35,808 bases of DNA, taken from JAWXUE01 sp044432865 (GTDB lineage: Bacteria; Bacillota_I; Bacilli_A; Acholeplasmatales; Anaeroplasmataceae). The notes under the pieces were generated by a model. That model made no database searches, was not told where the DNA came from, and saw only the letters and a list, made by a program, of their open reading frames with translations. Shown piece by piece: positions 1 through 6,737 of the stretch (the stretch's first letter is position 1; each line of letters begins with the position of its first letter). Position numbers and translations under genes: made by a program. The stretch spans positions 1 to 35,808 of the forward strand of contig JAWXUF010000010.1 of the NCBI GenBank assembly GCA_044432865.1, read 5' to 3'.

Positions 1-1
1 T

Positions 2-949
2 TGGTTAAATATAATAGAAAATATGAATACTGATAATACATATAAAATTGTATGGGGTAAATCAATTTTAGAATGTATTAATCATAAAAATTATGAAGAA
101 ACAGATAGAATTAAAATATCCTTAAGTGATATAGCACATAATATTATTAAATATTACTGGAATCAAATATTTTTCTTTGATTTAAAGCAATCACCTTACG
201 TAGATAAAGAACCTACTGTTTGTACAGAGATTAAAAAGCTTATTGATAAGTATAAAGAGTTAGAAAATACTCAATTACCTATTTGGTATGATAAGGGTAT
301 TAATTTATTAAAAGAAAAAAATATAGATTTCTTTAATGATGTTCATTTAAAAATAACTAAAACTTTAAGATTAGATGTAGCTTATAGATTTAAAAATGTT
401 CCTAATAATACATTAGAAATTTATGAATATACAAAAAACGATTATTATATTTATTTTGATAAAGAAAGTATTATTCTTTTAAATGAATATAATATTATAT
501 TAGCTGAATTATTAAATTTCAAATGGTCACTATTATTAGAACAATATAATAATCAACCTAAAATATCTTCAAAAGTAAAAGGGAGTAGTAGTGTTGAATT
601 AAAAAGAAAAAGTCTTAAAAGATATAAAGATATTTTACTTGCTCAGTTTAACAATGGACAAGTATTAGACTTTTACACTAATGAACCAATTGATATAAAT
701 GATGTATCTATAGATCATGTAATACCGTGGTCATTTATGTATAGTGATGATATATGGAATTTGGTTGTTACATCAAAGAGTAATAATTCTAAAAAATCGA
801 ATAAAATTCCATCTAAAGATATAATAGGTAAATTAAATATAAGAAATAAATATTTAATAGAGATTGTTGATGATAACTTAAAGAAGGAATTAGAATATGC
901 AATTGATAATGATTTAGTTGATAAGTATTATTATGATTGTAGGGTTTGA
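2..949 (+). CDS. HNH endonuclease, 5'-truncated by window edge
   Basis: The reading frame is open to the first base of the window, so the ATG at 23 is probably internal and the true start lies outside. The C-terminal third carries an HNH nuclease core: a DHVIPWSF block (HNH first His and Asp), then a WNLV segment and an N-x-KS-x-K-x-P region typical of HNH_4-like domains. The upstream part is Lys/Asn-rich and helical without a motif I recognise; proteins of this layout are common as single-gene cassettes in defence islands. The residues seen support metal-dependent DNA cleavage, but the target is unknown. It ends with TGA and is followed by a sequence (952-976) that recurs after the second vWA gene, suggesting a cassette boundary. 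Confidence 0.75.
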   Translation, partial: WLNIIENMNTDNTYKIVWGKSILECINHKNYEETDRIKISLSDIAHNIIKYYWNQIFFFDLKQSPYVDKEPTVCTEIKKLIDKYKELENTQLPIWYDKGINLLKEKNIDFFNDVHLKITKTLRLDVAYRFKNVPNNTLEIYEYTKNDYYIYFDKESIILLNEYNIILAELLNFKWSLLLEQYNNQPKISSKVKGSSSVELKRKSLKRYKDILLAQFNNGQVLDFYTNEPIDINDVSIDHVIPWSFMYSDDIWNLVVTSKSNNSKKSNKIPSKDIIGKLNIRNKYLIEIVDDNLKKELEYAIDNDLVDKYYYDCRV

Positions 950-1098
950 TAAACGGCTTATTAACAACATTTATTAAATATAATTGTGTTCATAGTAATA
1001 GTATATGTTAATTGAACAATTACTTGAAATGATATATTATGAAATAAAATTAATGTTATGAAATATTTATATAGAAAAATACATTTTATTGAAAATGA

Positions 1099-1139
1099 AA
1101 TAAAGTTCAACGTTATTTTATATATCGTTGAACTTTATT
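1099..1139. terminator. Seam hairpin S1 (bidirectional terminator)
   Basis: Perfect 14-bp stem (1099-1112 with 1126-1139) with AAAGTTCAACG-type arms, flanked by A and T runs so it can terminate on both strands. It is the first of seven related hairpins in the window and is followed by the shared seam promoter and ribosome site. Confidence 0.75.
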
Positions 1140-1205
1140 TGTTTTATAATGGAAATAATGTATAAATGTGGTGTCATAGTAGTAAAAAGTAAGAGAGGTT
1201 TTAAT

Positions 1206-1691
1206 TTGAATGAGTTAATTTCTTTAAATCAATTATTTAATAAAAAAATATTTAGAATTCCGGATTACCAACGTGGATACTCATGGTCTGAACAACAACT
1301 AACTGATTTTTGGGATGATATTATTAGTTTATCAGAAGATAGAAGTCATTATACTAGTATGATTTCTTTAAAAAAATTTAAAAAAGTGACATAAATAAAT
1401 TAGAAAATAGCGACGAGTGGTTAATAAATGAAGGGTATGATTATTGTCATACCATTGATGGTCAATAACGCTTAACTACATTCATAATATTTATTTCATC
1501 ACTAATTAAATATTGTAATAAAAAAGGGATTAACAAAATTAACAATATTGATTTAGAAGATATTAAATATAAATATATTTTTAAAAATAAAAATAATATT
1601 TTAAAAGGATGTTTATTTGGTTATGAAGTAGACAATCCAAGTTTTTAATTTTTAAGGGATAGAATTTTAGAACAAAATCCTGTTAACTTAT
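1206..1691 (+). pseudogene. DUF262 (GmrS-like) gene remnant
   Basis: The likely start is TTG at 1206 behind an AAGAGAGG ribosome site. The first part reads as a DUF262 N-terminus (FRIPDYQRGYSWSEQQL). The frame breaks near 1385; the next frame continues with the conserved DGQ(Q)RLTT nucleotide-binding motif, in which the second Gln codon has become TAA near 1466. Another stop lies near 1648, and homology ends at 1691 where recombinase sequence begins. One frameshift, two nonsense codons and a missing C-terminal HNH (DUF1524) region make this clearly non-functional. The leader, from the S1 hairpin through the start codon, matches the leader of the GIY-YIG gene at 5695-5806, while the coding parts are unrelated. 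Confidence 0.8.
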
Positions 1692-1798
1692 TTATATTAG
1701 TACATTCTAATATAGCAACAACGTTAAATTTATATGTACATCCAAATAGTGATCAAAAGAAGAACTGTATTGAAAAGATGTGTAAATCATTGAGATAG
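1692..1798 (+). pseudogene. 3' remnant of tyrosine recombinase
   Basis: These ~107 bp are almost identical to 14672-14778, the last codons of the recombinase gene. They encode HSNIATTLNLYVHPN followed by the C-terminal tail, which includes the region of the catalytic Tyr. Nothing upstream of it belongs to the recombinase, so the fragment is a duplication scar that marks the left edge of repeat copy A. Confidence 0.85.
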
Positions 1799-1916
1799 GT
1801 GGTAAGAAAATGATGAATATTCTTCTAATTATGATGTTAATAAGAATTATTATTAAACACTCCTTACAACAAACAACATACTTATATAATTACTTTATTT
1901 AAACTTGCTCGTTAAA

Positions 1917-1968
1917 TTACATATATGTAATAAATACATTTGACAATATTACATATATGTAATAAAAT
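1917..1968 (+). promoter_or_regulatory. TAC promoter with two palindromic operators (copy A)
   Basis: TTGACA (1940-1945) and TAAAAT (1963-1968) are separated by exactly 17 nt. The palindrome TTACATATATGTAA fills the spacer at 1949-1962, and a second perfect copy lies at 1917-1930, 32 bp away centre to centre (about three helical turns). This is the expected layout for autorepression by the HTH antitoxin bound as dimers. Confidence 0.8.
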
Positions 1969-1987
1969 GTATTTGAGGTGATAAAAG

Positions 1988-2356
1988 TTGTTACATAAGT
2001 TTGAAAAGTTAAAAAATATATACTATGTGGAAAGTTTTATTGATAATTTTAATAATGTAACTTCAGAGAAATTAGGAGTACCACCGGACGGAAGATATGA
2101 GAAATGGTTGAGAAGATCATTGTTTACACTTGATAATTTAGCGGTGAAAGCAAATGGACTACAAACTTTTGAAAAGTTAAAAAACTGTGAATTTTATTCA
2201 ATGAGGTATCCTAAATCTAAAATAAACCCTCGAATCATCTATTATATTATCGGAAATGCTATCATATTATTATATGTTTTTAAGGAAAAGTCTTCAGCAG
2301 ATTATGATAGAGCAATAGAAAAATGTAAAAATATTTTAAAAAAGATGAATACTTAA
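1988..2356 (+). CDS. HigB/RelE-family toxin of TAC operon (copy A)
   Basis: 122 aa, TTG start chosen because a GAGGTGAT ribosome site sits just upstream. Shape and motifs are those of the phage Gp49/HigB branch of RelE-type mRNA interferases: a GRYEKWLRRSLF segment, a basic central part, a hydrophobic strand (RIIYYIIGNAIILLYVF) followed by KEK, and a C-terminal helix beginning DYDRAIEKCKNIL. By family, such toxins cleave mRNA at the ribosome when the antitoxin is lost. It is the first gene of the operon, as usual for higBA, followed 42 bp later by the HTH antitoxin. The protein is identical to the copy at 14968-15336. The family is fairly sure; activity is inferred. Confidence 0.8.
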   Translation: MLHKFEKLKNIYYVESFIDNFNNVTSEKLGVPPDGRYEKWLRRSLFTLDNLAVKANGLQTFEKLKNCEFYSMRYPKSKINPRIIYYIIGNAIILLYVFKEKSSADYDRAIEKCKNILKKMNT

Positions 2357-2398
2357 GTAGTTTTTGAATAAAATAAATATAAAAGGGGAAGAATTTAC

Positions 2399-2794
2399 AT
2401 GAGTATAGAAGATAAAATTAAAAATGCTAAAAGTTCTAACTGGTTATTTGAAAATGTTTCACAAGAAGAAATTGATTATGAAAGAAAATCTGCTAAAATT
2501 GTTACTTTCTTATATGAAAAAAGAAGTGAATTGAAAATGAATCAAAAAGAGTTTGCAAAACACATGGGTGTTACTCAGGCTTTAATATCGAGATGGGAAA
2601 ATGGTGATGTTAATTTCTCTCTTGATAAATTAACTGAAATATTAAATAAATTAAACTGTACATTTGAAATAAAAATTGTAGCTAATGAAAACAAGTACCA
2701 TGAGGAAAGTTTTTCTTGTTCTTTGGATATAAAAAAAGAGGTAAATAAAATTGGACAAGTATTTGCTAAAGGAGAATTAGTTTATGGATATTAA
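2399..2794 (+). CDS. HigA-type HTH antitoxin with C-terminal extension (copy A)
   Basis: 131 aa, ATG behind AAAAGGGGAAG. Residues ~35-90 form an XRE-type helix-turn-helix (MNQKEFAKHMGVTQALISRW core). The ~35 residues after the HTH (from about NKYHEESF to the end) are extra compared with a minimal HigA. In toxin-antitoxin-chaperone systems this position holds the chaperone-addiction (ChAD) region, which makes the antitoxin unstable unless bound by its SecB-like chaperone; that reading is supported here by the next gene. It probably represses its own promoter through the TTACATATATGTAA palindromes. The stop overlaps the chaperone start by 11 bp, implying translational coupling. Identical to the protein at 15379. 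Confidence 0.85.
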   Translation: MSIEDKIKNAKSSNWLFENVSQEEIDYERKSAKIVTFLYEKRSELKMNQKEFAKHMGVTQALISRWENGDVNFSLDKLTEILNKLNCTFEIKIVANENKYHEESFSCSLDIKKEVNKIGQVFAKGELVYGY

Positions 2795-3212
2795 TAATTC
2801 ATTATCTAAATTTACATATTTAGGTAATTCCATTAAAAAATTAAATATTAAAAATGAAATCGTTAATGTTATAGGAGAAGTTTCGCCATCATTCGATTTA
2901 GATTTTAATATAATTGAAGTTTCAAAAAAAGAATCAAATTTATATGGTATTATTTTAATGGACTTAAAAGTTGAAATTAATGTTAATGACAATATTTCAA
3001 AATTTGAATTTCAATTTGAAGGTGCATTTACAGGTGTTGAAATATCGGAGAATGAATTTAATGAAATTTTAATGTTTAATGGTGCTGCATGTTTATATTC
3101 GATTGCCCGAAGTAAAGTGGAAAATATATCATCATTAACATTTAATAATTATACAATTAAATTACCTATGATAAATATGAATCAATTTATTAAAAACAAA
3201 TTAGAAAATTAA
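2784..3212 (+). CDS. SecB-like antitoxin chaperone of TAC system (copy A)
   Basis: 142 aa. The layout follows SecB: N-terminal strands with alternating hydrophobics, an F-x-F-x-F-x-G-x-F strand (EFQFEGAFTGVEIS), then a helix with NGAACLYSIARSKVENIS that parallels the SecB NAPxxLFPYARExIS region, and a final LPMINMNQF matching the SecB L-P-x-N-x-x-x-F ending. In Mycobacterium tuberculosis the solitary SecB-like Rv1957 with HigB1-HigA1 forms the TAC prototype; position and overlap here are the same. It would fold and protect the antitoxin rather than serve general export. Identical to the copy at 15764. The SecB call rests on pattern matching by eye. Confidence 0.75.
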   Translation: MDINNSLSKFTYLGNSIKKLNIKNEIVNVIGEVSPSFDLDFNIIEVSKKESNLYGIILMDLKVEINVNDNISKFEFQFEGAFTGVEISENEFNEILMFNGAACLYSIARSKVENISSLTFNNYTIKLPMINMNQFIKNKLEN

Positions 3213-3250
3213 GCAATAATCCTCTATTAATTTAGAGGATTATTGCTTTT
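3213..3250 (+). terminator. TAC operon terminator (copy A)
   Basis: Perfect 14-bp stem (3213-3226 with 3233-3246), loop TTAATT, T-tail. It starts directly after the chaperone stop. Confidence 0.85.
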
Positions 3251-3293
3251 ATATTAAACACAATTATATTATAATAAAACTTGAGGTGATAGC

Positions 3294-4229
3294 ATGCCAT
3301 TAATAACAGTAAGAGAAAATATATTAAAAATGAAAGTTGATGCAATAGTCAACCCAACAAATCCATCTCTTTTGACAACAGGTGGAATAGATAAACAAGT
3401 ACAAGATATTGAAAAAGAATATTTTACTAATCAAGCAAAAGATTATAAAAAATTAAAAGTAACAGATGTTGTTAAATTTAATGCTTATAATTTAGAATGT
3501 GATTACATTTTCAATGTTATAGGACCAGTATATTTAGATGGTACTTATAATGAAGAAGGATTATTAAGACAATGTTATAAAAATATATTAAATAAATCAT
3601 TAGAAGAAGAATTAGATAGTATTGCTATTCCTATACTGTCTAGTGGTGCTTATGGATTTCCTAAAGATATAGCAATACGAATAAGTAAAGAAGAAATAGA
3701 ATCTTTCTTACTAGATAATGATATAACTGTATATATTGTTGTGTATGATATTGAATCATATAAAACATCTTTAAAATATTATAATCAAATTGAAAATTAT
3801 TTAAATAATGATTTAATTTTAACTATGTATAAAGAAGAAATGGTTTTTGAGAATATGGAAGACTGTTCTTTATCAGATATTCTATCAGTTAAACAACCTA
3901 CTTTTACTTCAACACTATTTAAATTTATTGATTCTAAAAATTTAGATGATGTATTTGTCTACAAAAGAGCAAACGTAGATAGAAAATTATTTTCTAAAAT
4001 AAAAAGTAACATTGATTATAAACCTAGTAAACAAACTGCTTTAGCTTTTTGTATAGCTTTAGGACTTGATTTAGATGAAACCGAAGAATTAATAGGGTGT
4101 GCTGGATTTACTCTATCAGATTCTTTAACTCATGATAAAATAGTTAAATTTTTTATTGAAGAAGAAATATATGATATAAATGAATTAAATAATACTTTGT
4201 TTTCCTATGGTGAAAATATATTAAAATAA
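3294..4229 (+). CDS. Macro-domain protein with C-terminal helical domain (copy A)
   Basis: 311 aa, start behind GAGGTGAT. Residues ~1-165 are a macro domain: VDAIVNPTNPSL followed by TTGG (ADP-ribose-binding loop 1) and ILSSGAYGFPKD (loop 2, usually S/T-G-V-Y-G-F-P). Macro domains bind or hydrolyse ADP-ribose derivatives, often reversing ADP-ribosylation. Residues ~210-300 form a separate all-helical region (VYKRANVDRKLFSKI, then KQTALAFCIALGLDLDETEELI) that recalls an HTH-like fold but whose function I do not know. The vWA gene follows after a terminator. The paralogue at 16274 has roughly 85-90% similar residues; most differences are in the first 200 residues, while the helical domain is almost unchanged. 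Confidence 0.8.
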   Translation: MPLITVRENILKMKVDAIVNPTNPSLLTTGGIDKQVQDIEKEYFTNQAKDYKKLKVTDVVKFNAYNLECDYIFNVIGPVYLDGTYNEEGLLRQCYKNILNKSLEEELDSIAIPILSSGAYGFPKDIAIRISKEEIESFLLDNDITVYIVVYDIESYKTSLKYYNQIENYLNNDLILTMYKEEMVFENMEDCSLSDILSVKQPTFTSTLFKFIDSKNLDDVFVYKRANVDRKLFSKIKSNIDYKPSKQTALAFCIALGLDLDETEELIGCAGFTLSDSLTHDKIVKFFIEEEIYDINELNNTLFSYGENILK

Positions 4230-4230
4230 A

Positions 4231-4258
4231 TGTCGCTTTTGAAGCGACCTTTTTTCTT
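4231..4258 (+). terminator. Terminator after macro gene (copy A)
   Basis: GTCGCTT-TTG-AAGCGAC hairpin (4232-4248) followed by a T-rich tail. The same structure follows the second macro gene. Confidence 0.85.
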
Positions 4259-4299
4259 TTGTATTTATATATAATATATTTATAAAGGAGAATTTAAAA

Positions 4300-4881
4300 A
4301 TGAAAAATTTAGTTGAAATAACATTTATAATTGATAAGAGTGGATCTATGTGCGATCTAGTTGATGAAACAATCATCGGATTTAATACGATGATCAAAGA
4401 ACAAAAGAAATTAGAAGGAGAAGTAGTAGTTAATACTGTACTATTTAATCATAGTTTAGAATTATTACATAAAAATGAAAAATTAAGTAATGTTAAACCT
4501 ATAACAAAAGAAGACTATAAAACAAATGGATATACTGCATTACTTGATGCTATTGGTGTTTCTATTAATAAAATATTAATGAAGCATTTAAGTGTTTCAA
4601 AAGAAGATAGACCAAATAAAACATTATTTATAATTACTACTGATGGTGAAGAAAATAGTAGTAAAAGATTTAATTACAATTCTATTTCTAATTTAATAGC
4701 AGAAGTTAAGAAAACTTATGGATATGAATTTATTTTCTCTGGTGCTAATATAGATACAAAAAAAGAAGCAGAGAAATTAAATATTGATGAATACTTTTCT
4801 TATGAAGCAAGTGATATTGGAATTTTTAATAATTATGAAGAAATGTGTATGTGTATTGAAGAAAAAAGAGTTAGAAGATGA
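4300..4881 (+). CDS. von Willebrand A domain protein (copy A)
   Basis: 193 aa, ATG with AAAGGAG nine bases upstream and a TATAAT at 4270-4275. A single vWA domain fills the protein. The MIDAS metal site is intact: DKSGSM near residue 11, the TGYTAL-equivalent Thr (NGYTALLDAIG) and the TTDGEEN loop. Stand-alone cytosolic vWA proteins of this TerY-like type act as metal-dependent protein-interaction modules; the partner here is presumably the macro protein, always the upstream neighbour in this window. Its C-terminus differs from copy B (RVRR instead of KD) because the repeat ends at 4869. The stop overlaps the next start (ATGATAA). Confidence 0.8.
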   Translation: MKNLVEITFIIDKSGSMCDLVDETIIGFNTMIKEQKKLEGEVVVNTVLFNHSLELLHKNEKLSNVKPITKEDYKTNGYTALLDAIGVSINKILMKHLSVSKEDRPNKTLFIITTDGEENSSKRFNYNSISNLIAEVKKTYGYEFIFSGANIDTKKEAEKLNIDEYFSYEASDIGIFNNYEEMCMCIEEKRVRR

Positions 4882-5120
4882 TAACTGTTTTAGGTTATGC
4901 ATTAGCTGTATGGGTTATATATGCATTACTTGCTGTAATAATTAAGCATAAATATAGTTTAATCATTACAAGTATTTTAAGTATGTTTACTGTTATTTAC
5001 AATATTATTTCTAATAAATATGAATTTTATACAGTATTTGTTATAGGTGGTATTTTGCTATTGATTTTGTTTTGGGATAAATTAAAGGTTAATTATAAAA
5101 AAGAGGTAAATGATAAATAA
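4878..5120 (+). CDS. Small membrane protein, unknown
   Basis: 80 aa. Three likely membrane helices (residues ~2-22, 27-45, 50-67) and a Lys-rich, presumably cytosolic tail. The start overlaps the vWA stop, so translation may be coupled. It is absent from repeat copy B, where a complete Fic gene follows instead; it lies in the segment that replaced the 5' part of Fic. No family recognised. A small membrane protein beside toxin-like genes could be an effector or an immunity protein, but nothing in the sequence shows that. Confidence 0.5.
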   Translation: MITVLGYALAVWVIYALLAVIIKHKYSLIITSILSMFTVIYNIISNKYEFYTVFVIGGILLLILFWDKLKVNYKKEVNDK

Positions 5121-5274
5121 CCACTTAATAATAACATTTATCAAGATGTAGTTTGTAAAAAATGTATTAACTAAACATTAAAATTACAATTAAACATTTA
5201 CTTTGTTGAAATGTAAAAACAATGTATAGTAATAATATGGAATTATTTATTAATTTTTAATTACATTTGCTTTT

Positions 5275-5693
5275 TCCTAACAACACTTCTTTTATATAAG
5301 AGTGGATATTTAATTGGTAAATATATAAGCTTAGAAAGTAATATAGAACAAACAAAAGAATCATATTATAATACATTACATATAAGTGGAATAAACTGGC
5401 ATGAGAATAATAATGATCCTATATCTTTTATTAAATACTTATTAAGAATCATTTTATGTACTTATAAAGAATTTGAAGATAAAGTAAATTATAATAAACC
5501 TAATAGTAATACATATGAACAAGTAGAAAAAGTAGTTAATAATATAATAGGTAAATTTACTAAAAATGATATATTAGAAAATGTAGCAAATGCTAAGAAA
5601 TCTTCTGTAGAGAATGCTATTAAGAAAATGGTTGATAATGATTTAGTTATTAAACATGGAAGTGGTAAAAATACATTTTATTCTAGAAAATAA
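5275..5693 (+). pseudogene. 3' remnant of Fic-family gene
   Basis: Nearly identical to 18589-19007, the last ~137 codons of the complete Fic gene. The fragment starts just downstream of the HPFxxGNGR catalytic motif, so no active site remains. It includes the C-terminal winged-helix region and stop. Bases 5121-5274 between the membrane protein and this remnant hold nothing I can identify. The remnant shows that copy A once carried the same gene order as copy B. Confidence 0.85.
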
Positions 5694-5694
5694 T

Positions 5695-5733
5695 ATAAAG
5701 TTCTAAGTTATTTGATATAACTTAGAACTTTAT
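5695..5733. terminator. Seam hairpin S2
   Basis: Perfect 17-bp stem (5695-5711 with 5717-5733) with ATAAAGTTCTAAG arms and loop TTGAT. The stem sequence equals that of the hairpins at 19009 and 23306; only the loops differ. Confidence 0.8.
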
Positions 5734-5744
5734 TTGTTTTATAA

Positions 5745-5772
5745 TGAAAATATTGTATAAATATGGTATTAT
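5745..5772 (+). promoter_or_regulatory. Seam promoter of GIY-YIG gene
   Basis: TGAAAA (5745-5750), 16-nt spacer, TGGTATTAT extended -10 (5764-5772). The same block recurs at 23350-23382 and, more diverged, at 1146-1174 and 27706-27733. Confidence 0.6.
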
Positions 5773-5799
5773 AGTTATAAAAGTAAGTGAGGTTTTAAT

Positions 5800-6507
5800 A
5801 TGAATGAAAATAAAGGTGTAATATATGTTTTAACAAATCCATCATTTCCAGAGTATGTAAAAATTGGATATGCTGAAAATATTGATAATAGATTAAAAAG
5901 TTTAAATAGAAGCGAATGTATTCCATTTGCCTTTAGAGTATATGCTACTTATGAAGTTAATACAAAATTATCTGATTTAAAAGTACATACTATGATAGAT
6001 TTAATGAATCCTTCATTAAGAACTATTGATAATATAGATGGTAAAAAAAGAGTTAGAGAATTTTACGCTATTACTGCTCAAGATGCTTATGAAATGTTGA
6101 AAGCTATGGCTGAAATACATGGAACAACAGATAATTTAAAACTTATCGACCCAACAGTTTCTGAAATTACTGAAGAAGAAACAGCAACTGAAGAGAGAGT
6201 TAAAAGAAAATCAATTAGAAAGCCTTATTTAAATCATTTAATTGATTGGGGTATAGTTAAAATAGGTGAAGAACTATATTTTAAAAAATCTCCTAAATTA
6301 ACTGCAACTCTTTTAACAGATAAATCTGTTAATTTTAATGGAGAAGAAATGACTTATATGAATTGGGGTAGAGAAGTAACAAGTATGAAGTCATTTAGTT
6401 TTTATGATCAAGCTTGTAGATGTGGTTGTACTAAGACTTTAGGTGAAGAACGTCATGATTATATGATTGACAATAATATTCCTATAGATGAAGATTTTAA
6501 TGGATAA
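5800..6507 (+). CDS. GIY-YIG nuclease (T5orf172 type) with RAMA-like C-terminus
   Basis: 235 aa. The N-terminal ~100 residues are a GIY-YIG domain of the T5orf172 group: VIYVLTNPSFP supplies the GIY-equivalent strand, YVKIGYA the YIG strand, then DNRLKSLNRS with the conserved Arg and a catalytic-type Glu further on in REFYAI. After an acidic Glu/Thr linker (~125-140), residues ~145-210 (LIDWGIVKIGEELYF, ATLLTDKSVNFNGE, SFSFYDQAC) match the RAMA/DUF4357 pattern, thought to bind modified or specific DNA in restriction contexts. Single-gene cassette between hairpins S2 and S7, so probably a stand-alone restriction nuclease. Nuclease fold is confident; the RAMA call is by eye. Confidence 0.8.
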   Translation: MNENKGVIYVLTNPSFPEYVKIGYAENIDNRLKSLNRSECIPFAFRVYATYEVNTKLSDLKVHTMIDLMNPSLRTIDNIDGKKRVREFYAITAQDAYEMLKAMAEIHGTTDNLKLIDPTVSEITEEETATEERVKRKSIRKPYLNHLIDWGIVKIGEELYFKKSPKLTATLLTDKSVNFNGEEMTYMNWGREVTSMKSFSFYDQACRCGCTKTLGEERHDYMIDNNIPIDEDFNG

Positions 6508-6514
6508 TTTAATT

Positions 6515-6556
6515 AAAAAAGTTCAAAGTAAGTTAATTCTTACTTTGAACTTTTTT
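6515..6556. terminator. Seam hairpin S7
   Basis: Perfect 18-bp stem (6515-6532 with 6539-6556), loop TTAATT, with A6 and T6 ends: a bidirectional terminator of the AAAGTTCAAAGT subtype. Confidence 0.85.
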
Positions 6557-6580
6557 AACTTTAAAATACGTCCATTGTCA

Positions 6581-6670
6581 TATTTTGTCGAATTTTGTCG
6601 GTTGATTTTTCTTAGTTAAAATAATTCAAAATGCTATAATTAAATTAATATTTATAAAAAATTTGTCGAA
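6581..6670 (+). promoter_or_regulatory. hsdR promoter region with TTTGTCGA repeats
   Basis: Extended -10 TGCTATAAT at 6632-6640. ATTTTGTCGA-type repeats occur twice upstream (6581-6590, 6591-6600) and once downstream as ATTTGTCGAA (6661-6670), bracketing the promoter as possible operator sites. The leader is about 90 nt. No regulator gene is adjacent. Confidence 0.45.
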
Positions 6671-6737
6671 ATTTATTTTAGTTTTTATATAATGAAGCAT
6701 CTTTCTCAAATTAATATTAATTCAAAGGAGTATGAAT

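Larger units (their letters stand above)
1692..4869 (+). repeat. Large direct repeat, copy A
   Basis: Matches 14672-17848 in the same orientation (offset 12,980 bp, later 12,978). It holds the recombinase 3' scar, TAC, macro and vWA genes. Essentially identical in DNA from about 1944 to 3230, diverged on both sides. A further shared block (Fic 3' part, 5275-5733 against 18589-19047) lies beyond a non-matching insert. Confidence 0.9.
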
